From: Nonomuraea aurantiaca
GTDB lineage: Bacteria > Actinomycetota > Actinomycetes > Streptosporangiales > Streptosporangiaceae
Direction of reading: 5' to 3'
NCBI RefSeq assembly: GCF_020215705.1
Contig: NZ_JAIWNB010000001.1
Coordinates: forward strand, 372,001 to 436,000
DNA: 64,000 bases
Both the position numbers and the translations under genes were made by a program. The first letter of the stretch is position 1. Each line of letters opens with the position of its first letter. Shown here one piece after another: positions 49,877 to 59,314 of this stretch. Under the pieces are notes generated by a model that saw nothing but the letters and a program-made list of their open reading frames with translations, made no database searches and was not told the DNA's origin.

Positions 49877-52725
49877 GACTTCTCTCCGATGAGGTCGAGG
49901 AACACGTCTTCGAGGCGCGGCCCATGTCCGTTGGTGGAGGTGGCGGCACTGAGCAGCACCGACACCGGACCCGCCGACACCAGACGGCCTCTGTGCATGA
50001 CCACGACGTGGCTGCACGTCTGCTCGACCTCCGCCAGGAGGTGGCTGGAGACGATCACCGTACGGCCGTCACGGGCATAGCGCTTGAGCACCTCGCGCAT
50101 CTCCCTGATCTGGGGTGGGTCGAGGCCGTTGGTGGGTTCGTCGAGGACGAGCAGGTCGGGCAGCCCGAGCATGGCCTGGGCGATCGCCAGCCGCTGCCGC
50201 ATGCCCTGCGAGTAGGTGCGTACGGCCCGCTCCAGCGCCTTGCCCAGATCCGCGATCTCCAGCGCGTCGTCGAACCGGGCGTCGGCGGTGGGGCGGCCGG
50301 TGGCGGCCCAGTAGAGCTCGATGTTGTCGCGGCCGGACAGATGCGGCAGGAACCCGGGTCCCTCGACGAACGATCCGAGCCTGGACAACACGGGCGCGCC
50401 GGGCGTCACCCGGTCGCCGAAGATGCGGACCTCACCGGCGTCGGGCTGGATGAGGCCCATCATCATGCGCATCGTGGTCGTCTTGCCGGCGCCGTTGGGG
50501 CCGAGCAGGCCCAGCACCTGACCGCGCTCGACCCGGAACGACAGGTCGTCCACGGCCAGCTCACCGTTGCGGTACGCCTTGGTGAGGCCACTGATCTCCA
50601 ACGGCACCTCTTCGCCGGACACGGGCTCCACTTCCCCCGGTACCAGCCCCGCACCGGACGGATCGCCGTCCTTCACGAAGACGCCGGATCCGCCGTTGCC
50701 CTGGACGGCGGCGGCCTGCCCGTCGTCCTTCACGATGGCGTCGGACCGGCCGTCGTCCCGCTGGGCGGTGGCGGCGTGACGGTCGTCCTTCGCGATGGTG
50801 TCGGATCGGCCGTTGTCCCGCTGGGCGGTGACGGTGCGGGCGTCGTTCTCCGCGAGCACGTCGTCCGGGCTGACGTCCTGCTGGGCGGTGGTGGTCCGGC
50901 GGCGGTCTCGTACGGTGAGGATCCGGCGGCGGGACGGGGTCCGGCCGGTGGCCAGGATGAGGGCGGCCAGTGCGATGGCGGCGAGCGGCATCGCCCACAC
51001 CCACCACGCCACCCCGGTCGTGGGCGCGGCCAGCGCGGACACCGTCGGTACGGCCAGGGCGGGTGCGGCCAGGCCGACCCGGTAGGAGGCCGGCTCGACG
51101 GGGGTCGCGTAACCCATGTCGGTCGTCGTCACCGCCAGCCGCAGCCGGTGCCCCACCGCGAAGCGGTAGTCGACGGCGGGCAGCGTGACCGTGGTCTCCA
51201 CGCTGTCGGCGCCGTCCGGGACCGTCACGCGCAGCGGCGAGACCAGGCCGGCGGGCAGGTTGGGCGGCTGCGCGGTGTCGGCCACGTCATAGACCTTGGC
51301 GAACAGCGTCACCTGGCCCTTGCCGTAGACCTTCAGCTTGACCGAAGGGCTGCCGGTGAGCTGGAGCGGTGCGGTGAGCGGTGCCGACTCGAAGACGGCC
51401 ACCTGGCCGGGCATATCGAGCCCGACACTGAGGTTGGTCGCGCCGCCGCCCCCGCCGAGCAGGCCGCTGACGCCGGGCACCGTGGAGATGGAGGCGGGGG
51501 AGCCGCCGGGCGGGTTGGCGATGTTCTGCTCGGGGCCCTTGAGCGTGACCGTGGTGGTGGCGGTGCCGCCGAGGCCGGGGTAGGCGGTGGACTCGGGGTG
51601 GAGCCTGATGCGCTGGCGGGTGCCGGGGTCGCGGCCGCCGTCACGGGTCACGGTGAACCGCTCCGGGACCGGTGAGCCGTCACCCTTGAGGTAGTGGCCG
51701 AACCAGCCGGCCGTCTGGTCGTAGAGCCAGTCGGCCTCGCCGTTGCCGCCGTCGTGGCCGCCGTCGAACCAGGCCAGGCTCACCGGCGTGCCCGCGGCGG
51801 CGATCGCCTTGGCGTTGGCGTCGGCCTGGCCGAGCGGGAACAGCGAGTCGCGCTGCCCCTGGATGAGCAGCGTCGGCGCCTTGATACGGCCGGCCACCGT
51901 GACCGGGCTGGACTTGCGCAGCAGCTCGATGGCCTGCGGCGTGGCCCGCCCGGTCTTGGCGACCTGCTGGTACATCTCGCAGACCGCGGGCAGGAACCTG
52001 CCGCACCTGGCCTGCTCGGCCGTCAGCGGCACACTCTGCTGACTGAGCGCGCCGAGTCCCTGAGCCGCGCCGAGCCCCTGGGCCGCGCCGCCGCCCTGGA
52101 CCGGGGCGCCGCGGCCGAAGAAGTAGCCCGCCCACATGCGCTTGAACACGCCGTTGGCCGGACCCTGGCCGCCCCCGTCGGGGAACAGCGCGTCGGCCAG
52201 GTCGGCCCAGGTGATCTGCGGCACGATCGCGTCCACGCGGCTGTCATAGGCGGCCGTCATCAGCGCGATGGCGCCGCCGTACGAGCCGCCCGCGATGCCC
52301 ACCCGCGGGTCGCCGGGCGCGTCGAGCCGGACCTCGGGCCGCTTGGCCAGCCAGTCGATGAGCTGCTTGACGTCCTTGACCTCGTAGTCGGCGGAGTTGA
52401 GCGCGATCTCGCCGGTCGAGCGGCCGAAGCCGCGAGCCGACCAGCTCAGCACCGCGTAGCCGTCCTGCACCAGCCGCAGGGCCTGCTGACGCACGCTCTG
52501 CTTGCTGCCGCCGAACCCGTGCGCGAGCAGCACGACCGGAGCCTTCCCGCCACCCGCGGCGGGGAAGAACGTCGCGTCGAGCTCGACCCGCTGGTCATCG
52601 GCCGGCCCGTCGACGACGGCGATGCGCTGGTCGAGGCCCCTTGCCTCGGAGGCGGACGGCCACACCAGCCACGTCACCACCCCCGCGAGGGCGAGCACCG
52701 CGACCAGCGCGGCCACACGTTTCAT
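49873..52725 (-). CDS. Fusion of extracytoplasmic X-Pro-type hydrolase and cytoplasmic ABC ATPase
   Basis: From ATG 52725 this 950-aa chain has an N-terminal hydrophobic segment (AALVAVLALAGVVTWLVWP) and an alpha/beta hydrolase with LLAHGFGGSKQSV, nucleophile GIAGGSYGGAIAL, acid QGQRDSLFP and His GGHDGG. A C-terminal jelly roll of the CocE type follows, then a TM helix (about 571-594). The charged linker (about 610-690) repeats TAQRDNGRSD-like units three times. The end is an ABC ATPase (about 709-950) with Walker A GPNGAGKTTT, signature YSQGMRQRLAIAQ and Walker B LLVLDEPTN. The hydrolase would face outward and the ATPase inward. The permease gene overlaps its stop. It may link cleavage of an exported molecule to transport. 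Confidence 0.88.
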   Translation of the reverse strand: MKRVAALVAVLALAGVVTWLVWPSASEARGLDQRIAVVDGPADDQRVELDATFFPAAGGGKAPVVLLAHGFGGSKQSVRQQALRLVQDGYAVLSWSARGFGRSTGEIALNSADYEVKDVKQLIDWLAKRPEVRLDAPGDPRVGIAGGSYGGAIALMTAAYDSRVDAIVPQITWADLADALFPDGGGQGPANGVFKRMWAGYFFGRGAPVQGGGAAQGLGAAQGLGALSQQSVPLTAEQARCGRFLPAVCEMYQQVAKTGRATPQAIELLRKSSPVTVAGRIKAPTLLIQGQRDSLFPLGQADANAKAIAAAGTPVSLAWFDGGHDGGNGEADWLYDQTAGWFGHYLKGDGSPVPERFTVTRDGGRDPGTRQRIRLHPESTAYPGLGGTATTTVTLKGPEQNIANPPGGSPASISTVPGVSGLLGGGGGATNLSVGLDMPGQVAVFESAPLTAPLQLTGSPSVKLKVYGKGQVTLFAKVYDVADTAQPPNLPAGLVSPLRVTVPDGADSVETTVTLPAVDYRFAVGHRLRLAVTTTDMGYATPVEPASYRVGLAAPALAVPTVSALAAPTTGVAWWVWAMPLAAIALAALILATGRTPSRRRILTVRDRRRTTTAQQDVSPDDVLAENDARTVTAQRDNGRSDTIAKDDRHAATAQRDDGRSDAIVKDDGQAAAVQGNGGSGVFVKDGDPSGAGLVPGEVEPVSGEEVPLEISGLTKAYRNGELAVDDLSFRVERGQVLGLLGPNGAGKTTTMRMMMGLIQPDAGEVRIFGDRVTPGAPVLSRLGSFVEGPGFLPHLSGRDNIELYWAATGRPTADARFDDALEIADLGKALERAVRTYSQGMRQRLAIAQAMLGLPDLLVLDEPTNGLDPPQIREMREVLKRYARDGRTVIVSSHLLAEVEQTCSHVVVMHRGRLVSAGPVSVLLSAATSTNGHGPRLEDVFLDLIGEKS
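50690..50900 (-). repeat. In-frame tandem repeats in the fusion-protein linker
   Basis: Three to four imperfect copies of a ~60-bp unit encode repeats such as TAQRDNGRSDTIAKDDRHAA between the TM helix and the ABC domain. Copy number is likely to vary between strains. Confidence 0.75.
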
Positions 52726-52772
52726 GTGGTTGAGCCTACTTTCCGGACCTGAGAAACCCCTGAGACAGTGGA

Positions 52773-53180
52773 TCAGCCCAAGATCGCGTAGACCGTGGAC
52801 GCCCGCGCGGCCGGCTCGGCCGCCCCGTCGGCCGTCAGCGTCACGTCGGAGAAGGCCAGCGTCCGGCCGAGTTTGGAGATGCGTACGTCGATGAGCACGT
52901 CCTTGCCCGTCACCGGCCGCTGGAACGTCGTCGACTGCTGCACCGTCGTCATCGGCACGAACCCACCCCTGGCCGAGGAGATCGCGATGACCGTGGCCGT
53001 GTCGGCGGCGGCCATCATGGCCTGGCCGCACAGGCCGCCGCCCTCTCTGGCCAACGCGTCGGACCAGGGCAGGCACACCACCGCGTGCCGCTCACCCAGC
53101 TCCCGCACGCGCAGCCCGAGCTGCTGGATCCAGGGCGCGAAGTAGTCGCGCAGAATGGCCTCACCGTCTTCTGGAGTCAC
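52773..53180 (-). CDS. PaaI-like hotdog-fold thioesterase
   Basis: I use GTG 53180; a longer frame would overlap the divergent P450 start. The 135-aa protein shows the hotdog pattern ALAREGGGLCGQAMMAAADT, then TVQQSTTFQRPVTGKDVLID and LAFSDVTLTADG. Such proteins hydrolyse acyl- or aryl-CoA thioesters. The typical catalytic Asp/Asn around HGG is replaced by GGGLCG, so substrate and activity are uncertain. Confidence 0.78.
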   Translation of the reverse strand: MTPEDGEAILRDYFAPWIQQLGLRVRELGERHAVVCLPWSDALAREGGGLCGQAMMAAADTATVIAISSARGGFVPMTTVQQSTTFQRPVTGKDVLIDVRISKLGRTLAFSDVTLTADGAAEPAARASTVYAILG

Positions 53181-53205
53181 CCGCCCATCATGCAGGCTGG
53201 CAAGC

Positions 53206-54546
53206 ATGAGCGAGGAGACGCGGCGAGAGCCTGTGGATAACGTTCCGCCACGGACGCCGCCTGTGGAAAAGCCGCCCCTGAGTGAGGTCTTTCTGCCGTC
53301 CACGTACGCGCACGCCGTCCCGTACGACCTCTACGACCGGCTGCGGCGGGAAGCCCCAGTCTGCCGGATTCCGGAACCGGCCGTGGGCCCGTGGCGCGAG
53401 GGACCCGGCTACTGGGGCGTGTTCCGGCACGCCGACGTCAAGCACGTGCTGCGCGCCGCGGACGACTTCTCCTCGCACCTGGGCGCCACGCAGATCCGTG
53501 ACCCCGACACCCCCGCCGACCTGGCCTTCGTGCAGGCGATGATGCTGAACACGGACCCGCCGGACCACTCCCGGCTGCGCAGGATCGTGGCGGCCGCCTT
53601 CACGCCGCGCGCGGTGCGGGCGCTGGAGCGGACGATCGCCGAGCGGGCCGCCTCCCTGTTCGCCGCGGGCGTGTGCGACTTCGTGGAGGTCGCCGCCGAC
53701 CTGCCCGTCTGGACGCTCGCGCACGTCATGGGCGTGCCGGACGAGGACAGGCGGCTGCTGTACGACTGGGCGTCCCGGGTGATCGGCTACCAGGACGCCG
53801 ACTACGCGGGGCTGTCCACGGCCGACGCCGAGTCGCTCAGCCCGATGGGCCGCCTCGCCACCGCCTCCCGCCCGCGGCTCGGGCCCGGGGTGAACCCCCG
53901 CTCCCGGGCGGCGTTGGCGGACATGTTCGCGTACGCGCACGCGCTGGCCAAGACCACCCACGGCGAGTCGGTCATGTCGGCCATGAGGGACGGCGGCCTG
54001 ACCGAGGCGGAGTTCGAGAACATGTTCTTCCTGTTCGCCGTCGCCGGCAACGAGACGCTGCGCAACGGCATTCCCGGCGGCCTGCTCACCCTCCTCGAAC
54101 ACCCCGCCCAGCTGGCCCGGCTGCGCGCCGACCCCGTCCTGCTCGGCTCGGCGGTGGAGGAGATGCTGCGGTTCTGGCCTCCGGTGATGGACTTCCGCCG
54201 TACGGCCACCCGCCACCTCACGCTCGGCGGCCGGAGCATCCGCGCGGGCGAGAAGGTCGTCGTCTACCACGCCTCCGCCAACCGTGACCCGTCCGTCTTC
54301 GCCGACCCCGACCGGTTCGACGTCGCCCGCACCCCGAACGACCACGTCAGCTTCGGCTTCGGCCCGCACTTCTGCCTCGGCGCCCACCTGGCGCGCGTCC
54401 AGTTCCGGGCGGTCTTCGCCGAGTTGCTCGCCTGGGACGTCGAGCTCGCGGGGGCGCCCGTCCGTCTCACGTCCAACTTCCAGAACGGGCTCAAACACCT
54501 GCCTGTACGGCTGAGCCGCCGAGGAAAGCCGTTGACCTCCGCCTGA
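53206..54546 (+). CDS. Cytochrome P450 (bacterial class I)
   Basis: The 446-aa protein has the I-helix FAVAGNETLRNGI (AGxET), the ExxR motif EEMLRFWPPVMDFRR and the heme ligand loop FGFGPHFCLGAHLAR with the Cys. The overall pattern, including LTSNFQNGLKHLPVRL near the end, resembles the CYP124/CYP142 type that hydroxylates sterol or branched lipid chains. No ferredoxin is adjacent. The hotdog gene diverges from it; lipid catabolism is a plausible context. Confidence 0.93.
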   Translation: MSEETRREPVDNVPPRTPPVEKPPLSEVFLPSTYAHAVPYDLYDRLRREAPVCRIPEPAVGPWREGPGYWGVFRHADVKHVLRAADDFSSHLGATQIRDPDTPADLAFVQAMMLNTDPPDHSRLRRIVAAAFTPRAVRALERTIAERAASLFAAGVCDFVEVAADLPVWTLAHVMGVPDEDRRLLYDWASRVIGYQDADYAGLSTADAESLSPMGRLATASRPRLGPGVNPRSRAALADMFAYAHALAKTTHGESVMSAMRDGGLTEAEFENMFFLFAVAGNETLRNGIPGGLLTLLEHPAQLARLRADPVLLGSAVEEMLRFWPPVMDFRRTATRHLTLGGRSIRAGEKVVVYHASANRDPSVFADPDRFDVARTPNDHVSFGFGPHFCLGAHLARVQFRAVFAELLAWDVELAGAPVRLTSNFQNGLKHLPVRLSRRGKPLTSA

Positions 54547-54641
54547 CTATGCGCACAGGTCTCGAAGTCAAGGGATGGCGAGCCGGATGACGAGGGACAT
54601 ACGCGTATTGCTCCGGAAGAAGGCATCGTAAGATTTCCGCC

Positions 54642-55829
54642 GTGAAGGCTCCCGCAATCATCAAGTCCGCCGCCGACTGGGCCCTGCCGCACTGGACCCG
54701 CGGGCAGGCGGGGCGCGAGACGCCGCCCGACCTGTTCAGGGTTCTCTACTACGGCTGGCTGGTGGCGTTCACGTTCAAGGTGCTCGGCGCGACCTGGGAC
54801 GTCTCCTGGCACTTCAAGTGGCTGCGCGACGACCTGGCGCCGCCCCACCTGCTCAACTCCGTCGGCACGGCCCTGGCCCTCGCGCTGACCGTGATCCACG
54901 GCTACACCGGCTTCGGCGTGGACAAGGCGGCGCTCCGGCTGATCCAGTGGGGCACCGGCATATTCCTCGTCGCGGTGCCGCTCGACCTGATCAACCACCG
55001 GGTCAACGGCCTGGACATCACCTCGTGGAGCCCGTCTCACCTCATGCTGTACGGGGGCTCGTTCTTCATGATCGCCGGGGTGATCCGCGGCTGGTTCATG
55101 GGCGCGCCGCCCGGCAGGGAGCGCACGGTCATGCTGGGCGCGTTCTTCGCGTTCTTCCTGGAGAACGTGCACTTCCCCGAGCAGCACCAGGAATACGGCA
55201 TCCTGTCGATCGGCGCCTGGGACAACCACGCCATCTACGCCGAGCCCATCCTGCTGCGGTTCGCCGCCGACCAGATGGGCCGTCCGGTCGACCGGGTGAT
55301 GATGACCAACTTCACCCTGCCCGTGCCGGACTTCCTCTATCCGGTGTACGCGGTGGTCGTCGGCGTGACCGTGCTGGTCGTGGCCCGGATGATGATCGGC
55401 AGGTTCGGGGCGGCGACGCTGGTGGCCGGTTCCTACCTGGCGTTCAGGACGGTGGCCTGGCCGTTGCTGACGTTCACCAATTTCCCGCCGTCCGCGCTTC
55501 CGTACTTCCTGGTGGCCGCCGGTATCTGCGTGGATCTCGTGTTCGCCGTACGGCTGCCCACGCGGGGTCTGGCGCCGGTGCGCGCGGTGCTCGGGGCGGC
55601 CGTGGCGACGGCCGTCGTCTACGGCGCGCTGACCGCGCAGAGCTCGATCATGGGAACGGTGTACGGCGCGCTGAAGGGGCAGACCGGCCTGCTCGGCGCG
55701 CCGCCCCTGGTCCCGTCGTCGGCCGTGTGGGCGGGGGTGGGATTGATGATCGCCTGGCTGGTCTGCGAGTGGCTCGCGACGCGGCGTCAGCCGATCGAGG
55801 CCCGGGTGATCGCGACCGCCACACCGTAG
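54642..55829 (+). CDS. Polytopic membrane protein with conserved-looking His clusters, beside copCD
   Basis: From GTG 54642 the 395-aa protein has about eight TM helices. Membrane-edge motifs rich in His, Asp and Pro stand out: DVSWHFKWLRDDLAPPHLLN, LINHRVNGLDITSWSPSHLM and FLENVHFPEQHQEYG. These could bind copper. Its 3' end overlaps the end of the convergent CopD gene by 43 bp. I do not recognise a family with known function. Confidence 0.75.
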   Translation: MKAPAIIKSAADWALPHWTRGQAGRETPPDLFRVLYYGWLVAFTFKVLGATWDVSWHFKWLRDDLAPPHLLNSVGTALALALTVIHGYTGFGVDKAALRLIQWGTGIFLVAVPLDLINHRVNGLDITSWSPSHLMLYGGSFFMIAGVIRGWFMGAPPGRERTVMLGAFFAFFLENVHFPEQHQEYGILSIGAWDNHAIYAEPILLRFAADQMGRPVDRVMMTNFTLPVPDFLYPVYAVVVGVTVLVVARMMIGRFGAATLVAGSYLAFRTVAWPLLTFTNFPPSALPYFLVAAGICVDLVFAVRLPTRGLAPVRAVLGAAVATAVVYGALTAQSSIMGTVYGALKGQTGLLGAPPLVPSSAVWAGVGLMIAWLVCEWLATRRQPIEARVIATATP

Positions 55830-56812
55830 GCCATCCCCATCAGGGCGACCTCGGCGGCCACCCAGCCGACCACCGCCGTGGGCTCGGCGCGGCGGATCAG
55901 CGGCAGCAGCCGGAACCTGATGTTGCCGGCCAGCGGCACCAGCAGCGCGGTGAGCGTCAGCTTCACGACCACGAGCACCCCGTAGTGGCTGGTCACGATG
56001 GCGCCCGGCAGCTCCACGCCGGGCGTCAGCGCCATCGTGCCGAGCCCGGTGATCAACCCGGACAGGCCGACCAGCAGCAGGCAGACGGTCGCCATCCTGG
56101 AGAAGCGCGGCAGCGCGGCGGCCAGCAGCGACGGGCGCGGCGCGACGAACACCGCCGTCGCCACCAGGCCGCCCGCCCACGCCGCCGCGCCCATCACGTG
56201 CGTCTCCATCGCGATCATGATGGGGTCGTGCCAGACGGAGTTGACCGCGTGACCGGTCACCGGAATCGGCAGCAGGCCGAACAGCGCCACGATGATCCGA
56301 AGCTCGGCGGGCACCTTCTCGCCGAACCGTACGGCCATCAGCCCGATGCCCGCCGCCACCAGTGCGCACGCGGCGCTGAACAGCAGGCCCTGGCCGGTGC
56401 CGACGCCGTCGACGTAGGCGGCGATCATGCCGACCGTGGGCAGGCCGCCCGGGTTCAGCTCGGCCGTCTGGAACACGATCGTCAGCAACGCGCAGACCGC
56501 CCACACCCACGCGGCGGTGACGGTGAGCGGCCGCGTCCTGCGCAGGACCGGCTCGGTCAGCTCCGGCGCGTCGAAGCCGAGCAGCTTGGGCACCAGGCTC
56601 AGCCCCACCACGGCCACGGCCGCCAGATCGAGCAGCACCCGTACGATCGGCAGCCCGTACGCCACGACCGGCCCCGGCATCGGGATGCCCGGCACCGCCT
56701 CCTGGGCGGTGAACGTGCTGGCCACCACGGCGGCGACGACCGCGCACACCGCGAACGCGCCGACCACCCACCGCCCGCCGATCCGCTGCCCAGGGGGCGC
56801 GGTGATCGTCAC
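55787..56812 (-). CDS. copD: Copper resistance D (CopD) domain membrane protein
   Basis: The GTG at 56812 overlaps the CopC stop (GTGA). The 341-aa protein has about nine TM helices and the CopD features VNSVWHDPIMIAMETHVMGA and ARIT-free ends such as TSHYGVLVVVKLTLTALLVP. CopD works with CopC to bring copper through the membrane. Its order copC-copD is standard. Confidence 0.88.
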   Translation of the reverse strand: MTITAPPGQRIGGRWVVGAFAVCAVVAAVVASTFTAQEAVPGIPMPGPVVAYGLPIVRVLLDLAAVAVVGLSLVPKLLGFDAPELTEPVLRRTRPLTVTAAWVWAVCALLTIVFQTAELNPGGLPTVGMIAAYVDGVGTGQGLLFSAACALVAAGIGLMAVRFGEKVPAELRIIVALFGLLPIPVTGHAVNSVWHDPIMIAMETHVMGAAAWAGGLVATAVFVAPRPSLLAAALPRFSRMATVCLLLVGLSGLITGLGTMALTPGVELPGAIVTSHYGVLVVVKLTLTALLVPLAGNIRFRLLPLIRRAEPTAVVGWVAAEVALMGMAYGVAVAITRASIG

Positions 56813-57402
56813 GCGCCGGCCCCCTCACTGTCGCGCCTCTCGCTGTCTGCTGGCGCCGGGGTGCGGGCGCGGCGCAGGGACACGGCCGTGCCGGCGGCCA
56901 GCACCAGCAGCGCCCCCACGATCCAGACCACGGCCATCCCCGCCCCGCCGTTCGCCGCCGCCTCGGCGGCCTCGGCTCCGGTGTCCCCGGTGCCGCCCTT
57001 GACCGCGTCCTGTGTCGGAGCGCCCTCCTGTACGGCCGTGGCGCCCGCCGCGAGGGTGAAGCCGATCTTCCCGGTCACCGGATGTCCGTCGGCCGACAGG
57101 ATCCGATAGCCCACCACATAGGCCCCGGCCGTCCGCAGCGGCTTGACCTTGATCGACACCTTCTCGGCGGCGACCTCGGCCGATCCGTCGGCCCACGCCG
57201 TGCCGTCGGCCCCGGTCACGCCCACCTGCGCGTATCCCTGGCGTACCGCCTGGTCGAACACGAGCGTGATCCGCGCGGGCGCGGCGCTCAGCGTCGCCCC
57301 GTCCTTGGGGTCGCTGCCGACCAGCACGTTGTGCGCTCGCGCCGGGAGGGCGACGCCCACCCCGGCGAAGGCGAGCAACAGGATCACGACCAGCCGTCTC
57401 AC
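56809..57402 (-). CDS. copC: Secreted/anchored CopC copper-binding protein
   Basis: The GTG at 57402 gives a signal peptide (RRLVVILLLAFAGVGVALPA, then RA) with the mature chain starting HNVLVGSDPKDG, placing a copper-binding His at the N-terminus. The second His is in LSADGHPVTGKIGF. Two Gly/Ala stretches and a C-terminal TM helix (AVVWIVGALLVLAAGTAVSL) anchor it, as in YcnJ-type and actinobacterial CopC. 197 aa. Confidence 0.9.
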   Translation of the reverse strand: MRRLVVILLLAFAGVGVALPARAHNVLVGSDPKDGATLSAAPARITLVFDQAVRQGYAQVGVTGADGTAWADGSAEVAAEKVSIKVKPLRTAGAYVVGYRILSADGHPVTGKIGFTLAAGATAVQEGAPTQDAVKGGTGDTGAEAAEAAANGGAGMAVVWIVGALLVLAAGTAVSLRRARTPAPADSERRDSEGAGA

Positions 57403-57517
57403 CGAACACGTAAAGTCTCGTCGCCGGGTGAGCCGGTGAACCGTGCCCCTCAACGCGACCTCCTCATCACCCTCTAAGGAGAGTGGACGCCAAACAGAAC
57501 CCGAATATCGTCTCACC

Positions 57518-58276
57518 ATGACGAACCTGTTCGGCGGCGCCGCCCCCTTCTACGCCAAGTACCGGCCCGGACACGGGGAGGAGGCGATCGGCTGCCTGGC
57601 ACGGGCGTTCGGCCCCGACAGCCGGGTGTTAGACCTCGGCTGCGGCCCCGGCACGGTGGCGATCCCGCTGGCGGGGGCCGTGCGCGAGGTGATCGCCGTG
57701 GACCCGGACGCGGGCATGCTGGCCGAGGGCAGACGCGTCGCCGCCGGCACACCGAACATCCGCTGGCTGAGCGGCGACTCCACGACATTGGCCGCCCTGC
57801 CGCCCTTCGACGACGTCGTCATGGGCAGGTCCTTCCACTGGATGGACCGCAGAGCCGTACTGGCCGAGCTGGACCTGCTGCTGCCGCCGGACGGGGCGGT
57901 GGCCCTGATCGGACCCTCCCGCGACCCGGCCGAGCACCCGTGGGAGCCGGTCGTGCGGGAGGTGCGGGCCGAGTTCGCGATGAGTGAGCTCACGGCGGGC
58001 AACTCCTTCCAGGCCAGCGGGGAGCACCATGACGACGTGCTCGCGGACTCGCCGTTCGACCGGCTGGAGTCGAGCCTGTTCGAACAGCGGCTGACCTGGG
58101 ACCTCGACACCGTGATCGGGCTGCAGCTGTCGTACTCGTTCACCTCTCCCGACAGGCTCGGCGGCAGGGTGGCGGAGTTCACCGACGCGGTCCGGCGGGT
58201 GCTCCTGGCCGCCAACCCGTCGGGCCTGTGGGAAGAGCGGGCGATCACCGAAGTGCTGGTCGCCCGCCGCTCCTGA
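57518..58276 (+). CDS. SAM-dependent methyltransferase (class I)
   Basis: The ATG at 57518 gives 252 aa. Motif I is VLDLGCGPGTVAIPLAG, motif II EVIAVDPDAGMLAEGRR, then IRWLSGDSTTLAALPPFDDV and GRSFHWMDR. It is most like the Methyltransf_11 family (possible small-molecule or quinone methylation). It is divergent from copC and convergent with the diiron oxygenase gene. Confidence 0.88.
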   Translation: MTNLFGGAAPFYAKYRPGHGEEAIGCLARAFGPDSRVLDLGCGPGTVAIPLAGAVREVIAVDPDAGMLAEGRRVAAGTPNIRWLSGDSTTLAALPPFDDVVMGRSFHWMDRRAVLAELDLLLPPDGAVALIGPSRDPAEHPWEPVVREVRAEFAMSELTAGNSFQASGEHHDDVLADSPFDRLESSLFEQRLTWDLDTVIGLQLSYSFTSPDRLGGRVAEFTDAVRRVLLAANPSGLWEERAITEVLVARRS

Positions 58277-58282
58277 AACCTC

Positions 58283-59248
58283 TCAGGCCCAGATCCCCAT
58301 GGCCTGCCAGATCGGTCTGGTGAGCGCGTTCACCAGACCGATCTCGGTGCACAGCTCGCGGGTCTTGCCCACCGAGTCGCGGATCTCCTGCTTGGCCGCC
58401 GGGTTGCGCAGGTACACCTCGGTCACCACGTCACGCGGAATGGCGAACCGCCTGATCATCGGCCCCGGTGGCGCCAGCATGATCCTGGCCATGATCCCCA
58501 GGATGATCGGCGAGGCGACGCCCAGCATGAGGCGCCGGTAGTGCGGCATCCTCGGCACCCGGTTGCGCAGGTAGTGCCGGGCGAAGGAGATGTGCCTGGC
58601 CTCCTCCGCGATGTGGATGCGCATGATCGTCTCTTCGAGCGGGTGGCGGACCCGGTCGTCCTTGAGGAGCTTGCGCTGGACGTGGTCGATCGGGTCCTCG
58701 CCGCCGAGCACGAACACGAAGAACAGCTCGGTCGAGATCAGCGGGATCCAGGGCGCGACCTGGGCGAGCAGGCTGAGCGGCCCCGGCATGCCGCGCACCG
58801 GGAGCTCCGTCCGGTTGACGAACTCCTGGAACATCATCCCGTGATGTCCCTCTTCGATGGTCTCGTGGTAGACGTAGCGGAATTCGGGTGAGCCGTTCGG
58901 CAGCCGGTAGGCGTAGTTGAGCAGGCCGCGCTTGAGCAGGTTCTCGAACTGCAGCCCGATCTTCATCGCCGTGGCCAGCCGCCACAGCCCGATCCTGGCC
59001 CGCGTCTCGGGGGAGCGGCTCCGGTACCACGGATGGGCGCCGAGCTTGTCCACCCCGGGCAGCTCCCAGCGAGGATCGGTCTGGTCGACGAGGAACTCCG
59101 GATCCTCCCAGGGGATGTCCTTGTACGGCTCCCAGTGCTTGTCGACCGACGCCTTCGACAGGCGCTGGATGACCGCCTCGTAGGCGCTCCGGTCGGCGAC
59201 CCGCTCGTCGGTCTCCCTGGCGGTGGTAGAGCTCGGTGCGCGTGTCAT
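58283..59248 (-). CDS. AurF-type diiron oxygenase
   Basis: The ATG at 59248 has GAGGAG six bases upstream. The 321-aa protein has the diiron ligands of the AurF family: QFENLLKRG, ETIEEGHHGMMFQEF and IHIAEEARHISFARHYL. AurF relatives N-oxygenate aromatic amines or hydroxylate other substrates with oxygen. No aromatic-amine pathway is adjacent; a lipid or hydrocarbon substrate is also possible. The TetR gene upstream may regulate it. Confidence 0.87.
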   Translation of the reverse strand: MTRAPSSTTARETDERVADRSAYEAVIQRLSKASVDKHWEPYKDIPWEDPEFLVDQTDPRWELPGVDKLGAHPWYRSRSPETRARIGLWRLATAMKIGLQFENLLKRGLLNYAYRLPNGSPEFRYVYHETIEEGHHGMMFQEFVNRTELPVRGMPGPLSLLAQVAPWIPLISTELFFVFVLGGEDPIDHVQRKLLKDDRVRHPLEETIMRIHIAEEARHISFARHYLRNRVPRMPHYRRLMLGVASPIILGIMARIMLAPPGPMIRRFAIPRDVVTEVYLRNPAAKQEIRDSVGKTRELCTEIGLVNALTRPIWQAMGIWA

Positions 59249-59314
59249 CGCCTGCTCCTCTCCTCGCCCGGTAATTGTACGAAGCATCCAATAAGAGGGG
59301 AAGAGTGACGCCGA

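Noticed and set aside
49714..51675. Long plus-strand frame opposite the hydrolase-ABC fusion
   Set aside because: Shadow of a real gene; no domain, and repeats are those of the linker read in antisense.
53181..53303. Longer hotdog protein starting at 53303
   Set aside because: It would overlap the divergent P450 coding region by about 100 bases and has no hotdog-family sequence in the extension.
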